A model generated the notes under the pieces. That model saw only the letters and a list, made by a program, of their open reading frames with translations. It was not told the origin of the DNA and searched no databases. From Leptolyngbya sp. SIO4C1 (GTDB lineage Bacteria; Cyanobacteriota; Cyanobacteriia; Phormidesmidales; Phormidesmidaceae), in contig JAAHIA010000133.1 of assembly GCA_010671975.1 (NCBI GenBank), positions 1 to 10,934 on the forward strand: a stretch of DNA of 10,934 nt, written 5' to 3'. A program made the translations under genes and the position numbers. Shown here piece by piece: positions 7,225-10,934 of the stretch (its first letter is position 1; each line of letters begins with the position of its first letter).

Positions 7225-7255
7225 GCTAAGAATTTGCTGACTTAGCGGCGTCAGC
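7225..7255 (-). promoter_or_regulatory. Two overlapping, mutually exclusive inverted repeats upstream of the kinase gene
   Basis: GCTAAG (7225-7230) pairs with CTTAGC (7241-7246) around a 10-nt loop. GCTGAC (7236-7241) pairs with GTCAGC (7250-7255) around an 8-nt loop. The two stems share bases, so only one can form at a time. They lie about 53-83 bp before the kinase start codon, a plausible 5' leader or operator position. Whether they are transcribed is not known. Confidence 0.4.
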
Positions 7256-7409
7256 TAGGCGCAATCTAGCCTCATATAGCCTTGAACCGACCAGAAAATC
7301 CTTTTCAATACCACTTTTATTCAAACGAAAACATATCCGAGTGAGCAGTTTCTCTAAATTTCATATCTATCATAGGCGGGTTAGCGGTCAGGATTGAGAA
7401 CTTCGCCTC

Positions 7410-7430
7410 CTTCTCCTATGTCTGGAGAAG
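7410..7430. repeat. Perfect 7-bp inverted repeat with 7-nt loop
   Basis: CTTCTCC (7410-7416) and GGAGAAG (7424-7430) flank TATGTCT. No T-run follows on either strand, so it is not a standard terminator. A competing pairing GAGAA (7396-7400) with TTCTC (7411-7415) is possible. Function unknown. Confidence 0.5.
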
Positions 7431-7738
7431 ACTTAGCTTAAAGCTGCCAAATTTGCGGGTTTGACAGCTTTGCAAGTCAGAAATGAGGAGATTGGCTATG
7501 ACCGGGTTTAGCCTTGATCGCTGATTTATTTGTAGGGGCAAACGACCAGGACTGAGATCGCTTCTTTAAAGAAACCGTAAATCTACAGAGGTTTACCTGG
7601 AAGTTTTTGAGCACCTGCTTTTTAATCGGGTGCTATAGCCTAAATCGAATTCTTCCTGAAGATCAGTTATGGCGGCTGACCACCGCTAGTCGACATCAGT
7701 GAGTGTTTTGACATTCAGGAGACACCCAATCACTGCAG

Positions 7739-7810
7739 CTGTTTCAGATTTTTAAAGCTTGCTGCTCAAGCGCTGCCTGAGAACAGACAGGTTATGAGAA
7801 TCGTACCTGT
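7739..7810 (+). promoter_or_regulatory. Nested hairpin region upstream of rfbF
   Basis: CTGTTTCAG (7739-7747) can pair with CTGAGAACAG (7777-7786) as nine base pairs with one bulged G. Inside it, GCTTG (7757-7761) pairs with CAAGC (7767-7771). Directly abutting the outer stem, ACAGGT (7787-7792) pairs with ACCTGT (7805-7810). Three stems in 72 nt, about 140 nt before the rfbF start, would form a compact structure if transcribed as the 5' leader. No known riboswitch was recognised. Confidence 0.35.
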
Positions 7811-7821
7811 TCATTCTAAAA

Positions 7822-7847
7822 AAGCAGCTGAGCAAGCAGCTGAGCAA
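7822..7847. repeat. 12-bp tandem duplication in the rfbF leader
   Basis: GCAGCTGAGCAA is present twice head-to-tail (7824-7835, 7836-7847), and the 12-nt periodicity extends two bases leftward to 7822. Each copy contains the palindrome CAGCTG. It sits 100 bp before rfbF and next to the nested hairpins; its reverse complement partly resembles GCTTGCTGCTCAAGC at 7757-7771, so it could offer an alternative pairing partner. Confidence 0.75.
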
Positions 7848-7933
7848 TTCAGCCATATCCTAGCGCTTCTGTTCTGACCTTAGCCAGCTGTGCTGCTGTA
7901 CGGCTGTGGTTTTGCTACTTTGCTATTTGAGCT

Positions 7934-7939
7934 GAGAGG
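7934..7939 (+). promoter_or_regulatory. Ribosome binding site of rfbF (decides start)
   Basis: GAGAGG at 7934-7939 lies 8 nt before the ATG at 7948. The upstream in-frame TTG at 7945 would leave only 5 nt, so the ATG is preferred; it also gives the family-typical MKVAILAGG opening. Confidence 0.65.
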
Positions 7940-7947
7940 TTTTATTG

Positions 7948-8790
7948 ATGAAAGTCGCAATCTTGGCGGGGGGCCTAGGAACTCGCCTGGCAGAAGAGAC
8001 TGAGACCAAGCCAAAGCCAATGGTAGAAGTTGGCGGTCAGCCAATCCTTTGGCACATCATGATGCACTACGCCTATCACAGGTTCAAAGATTTTATTATC
8101 GCCCTTGGGTATAAGGGTGAGGTGATTAAGAAATACATGGTGGACTACTGTTCTCTCAACAGCAATCTCACCATAAGTCTGCAAACAGGAACAGTGCAGA
8201 TGCACGGCGGCTATCGCCCTGATTGGACCGTCGAGCTGGTGGATACCGGGCTATATACCAACACCGGCGGACGAATCAAGCGGCTTGCGCCCTACATTGG
8301 CAACGAGACCTTTATGCTGACCTGGGGAGACGGCGTCTCAGACATCGACTTAGAAGACTTGCTAGCGTTTCATCGACGTCACGGTAAGCTAGCGACCATG
8401 ACAGCCGTTCATCCGCCAGCCCGCTTTGGTCATTTAGAGCTTGATGGCGAACAGATTGTGGAATTTTCCGAGAAGCCACAGACGCTAGACGGTTGGATCA
8501 ACGGTGCCTTCTTTGTGCTAGAGCCCGCTGTCTTTGACTATATCGATGCCGATACTACTCAGTGGGAGAAAGAGCCGCTAGAGCGCTTAGCCAAAGACGG
8601 TCAGCTGATGGCATATAAGCACACTTCTTTCTGGCAGTGTATGGATACGCTGCGCGACAAGCGCCTGCTAGAGAGCCTTTGGCAAACCGGCAATGCACCT
8701 TGGAAAGTTTGGGAGAAACCACATGAAAGTATTACTAACGGGTCACAAAGGCTACATCGGCACGCTGTTAGCGCCGCTGCTACTCGCTGA
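7948..8790 (+). CDS. rfbF: Glucose-1-phosphate cytidylyltransferase
   Basis: A 280-residue nucleotidyltransferase that makes CDP-D-glucose from CTP and glucose 1-phosphate, the entry step to CDP-linked deoxysugars of surface polysaccharides. Motifs seen: LAGGLGTRLAEET (6-18) with the nucleotide-binding loop, KPKPMVEVGGQPILWHIM (21-38), TWGDGVSDID (125-134) with the metal-binding Asp, VEFSEKP (171-177), WINGAFFVLEP (183-193) and FWQCMDTLRDK (228-238). These fit RfbF rather than the dTTP-using RmlA. Family members usually stop soon after the APWKVW motif (250-255) at about 257 residues. Here the frame continues another 25 residues into the following gene, overlapping it by 68 bp in another frame; the tail (KPHESITNG...) looks like by-product sequence. 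It is the first gene of the right-hand cluster. Confidence 0.95.
   Translation: MKVAILAGGLGTRLAEETETKPKPMVEVGGQPILWHIMMHYAYHRFKDFIIALGYKGEVIKKYMVDYCSLNSNLTISLQTGTVQMHGGYRPDWTVELVDTGLYTNTGGRIKRLAPYIGNETFMLTWGDGVSDIDLEDLLAFHRRHGKLATMTAVHPPARFGHLELDGEQIVEFSEKPQTLDGWINGAFFVLEPAVFDYIDADTTQWEKEPLERLAKDGQLMAYKHTSFWQCMDTLRDKRLLESLWQTGNAPWKVWEKPHESITNGSQRLHRHAVSAAATR
8711..8715 (+). promoter_or_regulatory. Ribosome binding site of the SDR gene (decides start)
   Basis: GGGAG at 8711-8715, inside the end of rfbF, lies 7 nt before the ATG at 8723. It supports that start over the in-frame ATG at 8693, which would add ten residues before the Rossmann strand. Confidence 0.65.
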
Positions 8791-9769
8791 GGGACACGAA
8801 GTTGTTGGTTTAGATAGCGATCTCTATCGGCGCAGCACCTTTGGCAGTCTGCTACTGGATATTCCAGAGAGAATTAAAGACATCCGCGACATTGAAGCAG
8901 CGGATCTCGCTGGCTTTGACGCGGTACTACATTTAGCTGGGCTTTCAAACGATCCGCTAGGTAATCTCAATCCTGAACTGACCTACGAGATCAACCATCT
9001 GGCGTCGGTGCGCCTTGCTAAGCTGGCCAGGGCCGCCGGGGTGGAGCGCTATGTTTTTTCTTCTTCCTGCAGCAACTATGGTGCGGGTGGCGAAGATTGG
9101 CTAGATGAGTCTTCTCCGTTTAACCCAGTGACGCCCTATGGGGTCTCTAAAGTTCGCACTGAGCAAGACGTGGCTCAGCTGGCTGACGACAGCTTTAGCC
9201 CAACTTTTTTGCGAAACGCAACGGCCTACGGCGTCTCACCGCGTCTGCGATTCGATTTGGTGCTAAACAACCTGGTCGCTTGGGCCTTTACCACGGGCAA
9301 AGTGCTGATCAAGAGCGACGGCACGCCCTGGCGACCAATTGTGCATATTGAAGACATTGCTCGCGCCTTTGTGGCCACTCTACAGGCCCCGCGAGAGGCT
9401 ATCCATAATCAGCCCTTTAACGTTGGCCGCAACGAAGATAACTACCGTATTCGTGACTTAGCCAGCATTGTGCAAGAAACTGTCCCCGACTGCGAAATTG
9501 AGTATGCCGAGAATGCTGGACCAGACAAGCGCTGCTATCGCGTAGACTGTAGCAAGATTTTGCGAGTGCTGCCCAACTTTAAGCCGCAGTGGAACGCCCG
9601 CAAGGGCGCTCAGGAACTGTATGCAGCCTATCAGCAGGTCGGGCTCACCCTAGAAGAATTTGAAGGGCCGCGCTATCAGCGCATTGGCCATATTCGGCAG
9701 CTGATCAGTCAGGGGGATATTGACCACTGTCTCCGCTGGCAAACGGATGACGTGCTGGCCACTGTGTGA
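8723..9769 (+). CDS. Extended SDR sugar-nucleotide epimerase/dehydratase
   Basis: A 348-residue NAD(P)-dependent enzyme of the extended short-chain dehydrogenase family. It opens directly with MKVLLTGHKGYIG, giving the GxxGxxG dinucleotide motif at 7-13. VLHLAGLSNDP (68-78), SSSCSNYG (113-120) with the active-site Ser/Thr position, and catalytic YGVSK (Tyr139, Lys143) follow, then RPIVHIEDIARA (204-215) for the sugar-nucleotide side. It is not the usual CDP-glucose 4,6-dehydratase RfbG, which opens with a different TGHTGFKGSW-type motif, so the reaction (epimerase, dehydratase or reductase on a CDP- or other NDP-sugar) cannot be fixed. The start at 8723 is preferred to the ATG at 8693. The gene overlaps rfbF by 68 bp and is followed after 27 bp by the methyltransferase gene, so the three genes almost certainly form one operon. 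Confidence 0.9.
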   Translation: MKVLLTGHKGYIGTLLAPLLLAEGHEVVGLDSDLYRRSTFGSLLLDIPERIKDIRDIEAADLAGFDAVLHLAGLSNDPLGNLNPELTYEINHLASVRLAKLARAAGVERYVFSSSCSNYGAGGEDWLDESSPFNPVTPYGVSKVRTEQDVAQLADDSFSPTFLRNATAYGVSPRLRFDLVLNNLVAWAFTTGKVLIKSDGTPWRPIVHIEDIARAFVATLQAPREAIHNQPFNVGRNEDNYRIRDLASIVQETVPDCEIEYAENAGPDKRCYRVDCSKILRVLPNFKPQWNARKGAQELYAAYQQVGLTLEEFEGPRYQRIGHIRQLISQGDIDHCLRWQTDDVLATV

Positions 9770-9780
9770 TCTGATTTCTG

Positions 9781-9785
9781 AGGAG
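9781..9785 (+). promoter_or_regulatory. Ribosome binding site of the methyltransferase gene
   Basis: AGGAG at 9781-9785, in the 27-bp gap after the SDR gene, lies 11 nt before the ATG at 9797. The spacing is a little long, but no other in-frame start fits better. Confidence 0.6.
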
Positions 9786-9796
9786 ATTGCTTTGTC

Positions 9797-10934
9797 ATGG
9801 AGTCGAAACTAACTTGTCGCGCCTGTGGCAGCCTGCAGTTAGAGCCTATCCTCTCATTTGGCGAAACGACCTTGGCCGATGCGCTCTTGACTGAGCAGCA
9901 GCTGCATCAGCCAGAGTACACTGCACCGCTAGAGCTGGCGTTTTGTCGCAATTGCAGCCTGGTGCAGATTACCGTCAGCGTTCCGCCCGAGATTCTATTT
10001 TGTCGCGACTATCCCTATTTTTCATCGGTGTCACCGTCGCTGCTGCGACATTTTGGTGAGAGCGCTGAACGACTGATAGCCGCCCGTGAACTAGGGCCCG
10101 ATTGCCTGGTCATCGAAGCCGCCAGCAATGATGGCTACATGCTAAAAAACTTTGTCAATCGCGGTATCCCGGTGCTGGGTATCGATCCAGCCTCGGGACC
10201 AGCGACAGCGGCGCAGGCAGCAGGCATTGAAACGCTGTGTACGTTCTTTACTCACGAACTGGCCGAGCAGCTGCGGGCTGAAAGGAACCTGGCTGATGTT
10301 TTTCTAGCCAACAATGTGCTAGCTCACGTGCCTGACCTCAACGGCTTCATCGCCGGTATCAAAACTCTGCTGAAGCCAAACGGGGTGGCCGTGATTGAAG
10401 CACCCTATGTGGTTGATTTGGTTGAGCACTGTGAGTTTGACACTATCTATCATCAGCATCTGTGCTATTTCTCCGTCACGGCGCTCGATCGGCTATTTCG
10501 GCAGCACGGGCTCTATCTCAACAATCTTCAGCGCACGGCAATCCACGGTGGTTCGCTGCGATTATTTGTAGAACCCAAAGAAGCGGTGCAGCCCGCCGTT
10601 AAAGAGTTGCTGGCGCAGGAGCAGGCGCAAAAGGTTGATCAGATCAGCTACTACTATGATTTTGCCGATCGAGTGTTGACCATCAAGAGATCGCTATTAG
10701 AGATGCTTTGGGCGCTGAAGCGTCAGGGTCAGCGAATCGTAGCCTATGGGGCAGCAGCTAAAGCAACAACGATGATGGCCTACGTGGGCCTGGATAGTAC
10801 GCTGCTTGACTATGTGGTGGATCTCAACCCGTTTAAGCAGGGGCGCTATATGGGCGGCAACCATCTACCGATTTATTCGCCCGACAAGCTACTGGAGGAT
10901 CAGCCTGACTATGTGCTAATTCTGGCTTGGAATT
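9797..10934 (+). CDS. SAM-dependent sugar C-methyltransferase, zinc-binding TylC3/NovU/TcaB9 type (partial)
   Basis: The frame is open from the ATG at 9797 to the window edge (379 codons); the usual length is about 410, so only a short tail is missing. An N-terminal zinc-binding module has CxxC at Cys7/Cys10 and Cys50/Cys53. The SAM-binding core is VIEAASNDGYML (105-116). NNVLAHVPDL (172-181) and DTIYHQHLCYFS (215-226) form the catalytic region, and YGAAAKATTM marks the C-terminal domain. This three-part layout is typical of enzymes that methylate carbon 3 of 4-keto-6-deoxysugar nucleotides. With TcaB9 as guide (numbers recalled), Tyr72, His177, Tyr218 and His221 match its Tyr76, His181, Tyr222 and His225, but Gln220 replaces Glu224. 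With rfbF and the SDR gene upstream, a C-methylated CDP-deoxysugar is the likely product class; exact substrate unknown. Confidence 0.9.
   Translation, partial: MESKLTCRACGSLQLEPILSFGETTLADALLTEQQLHQPEYTAPLELAFCRNCSLVQITVSVPPEILFCRDYPYFSSVSPSLLRHFGESAERLIAARELGPDCLVIEAASNDGYMLKNFVNRGIPVLGIDPASGPATAAQAAGIETLCTFFTHELAEQLRAERNLADVFLANNVLAHVPDLNGFIAGIKTLLKPNGVAVIEAPYVVDLVEHCEFDTIYHQHLCYFSVTALDRLFRQHGLYLNNLQRTAIHGGSLRLFVEPKEAVQPAVKELLAQEQAQKVDQISYYYDFADRVLTIKRSLLEMLWALKRQGQRIVAYGAAAKATTMMAYVGLDSTLLDYVVDLNPFKQGRYMGGNHLPIYSPDKLLEDQPDYVLILAWN

Larger units (their letters stand above)
7173..7947. other. Long non-coding region between divergent kinase gene and rfbF
   Basis: About 775 bp without a credible gene. 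It must hold the promoters for the leftward kinase gene and the rightward sugar cluster, but I could not find a -35/-10 pair with good spacing: TTGACA occurs at 7461 and 7708 (and on the - strand at 7205-7200) without a matching -10 box. It contains several inverted repeats and a tandem duplication, listed separately, plus a 6-bp inverted repeat AGCACC/GGTGCT at 7610-7634. The sequence is visibly more AT-rich than the flanking genes. No tRNA, RNase P RNA, tmRNA or known riboswitch core was recognised. Confidence 0.6.

Noticed and set aside
7461..7466. TTGACA at 7461 (and again at 7708) as -35 boxes for the rfbF cluster
   Set aside because: No acceptable -10 sequence lies at 16-18 bp from either.
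7483..7524. Tiny ORF of 8 or 13 codons (ATG at 7498 or 7483) with a good GAGGAG site at 7485-7490
   Set aside because: Too short, no recognisable pattern, and far from the next gene; the ribosome-site match in non-coding DNA could be chance. A leader peptide is possible but unsupported.
7671..7687. GGCGG near the sugar cluster as an ops/JUMPstart element
   Set aside because: It does not match the ops core, and RfaH-type control is not expected in cyanobacteria.

Overview
The window is most likely from a cyanobacterium. The evidence is at least eight copies of the HIP1 octamer GCGATCGC (expected well under one by chance in 11 kb), a cyanobacterial-style long SppA with an N-terminal membrane segment, a Ser/Thr kinase fused to a NACHT NTPase and membrane helices, and gene tails and motifs typical of that phylum. 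The moderately GC-rich coding, with frequent CTAGC and CAGCTG words, would fit a Leptolyngbya-like lineage, but the genus cannot be fixed from the sequence alone.

Left part, + strand (1-2071): the last 56 codons of a type 2 isopentenyl-diphosphate isomerase (fni/idi2), then a complete 613-residue signal peptide peptidase SppA with both catalytic residues (Lys200, Ser407).

Central part, - strand (7172 down to 2119), in transcription order: a 903-residue kinase-NACHT-transmembrane protein, a PhzF-family isomerase, a 25-codon remnant that looks like the start of a GNAT acetyltransferase and overlaps the phzF stop by one base, a pyridoxine 5'-phosphate synthase (pdxJ) of the divergent type known from Bacteroidetes and Xanthomonas, and a Rid-family protein lacking the catalytic Arg of RidA. 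pdxJ and rid lie 20 bp apart and probably form an operon. The SppA and Rid genes converge over 47 bp with no convincing terminator.

A 775-bp non-coding stretch (7173-7947) separates the divergent kinase gene and the right-hand cluster. It holds several inverted repeats, a nested hairpin region and a 12-bp tandem duplication, but no recognisable RNA gene or convincing promoter.

Right part, + strand (7948-10934): the start of a sugar-nucleotide cluster. It has a glucose-1-phosphate cytidylyltransferase (rfbF), an extended SDR sugar epimerase/dehydratase whose gene overlaps rfbF by 68 bp, and a zinc-binding SAM-dependent sugar C-methyltransferase (TylC3/NovU/TcaB9 type) cut by the window edge. 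Together they would make CDP-glucose and convert it, with enzymes not seen here, into a modified, probably C-methylated deoxysugar for a surface polysaccharide or glycan. None of the HIP1 octamers falls in this part, a weak hint that it has a different history from the rest.

No tRNA, rRNA, CRISPR array or transposase was found. The most unusual item is the kinase-NACHT-membrane fusion. The variant PdxJ with an Arg-less Rid partner, and the structured leader in front of rfbF, are the next most interesting.
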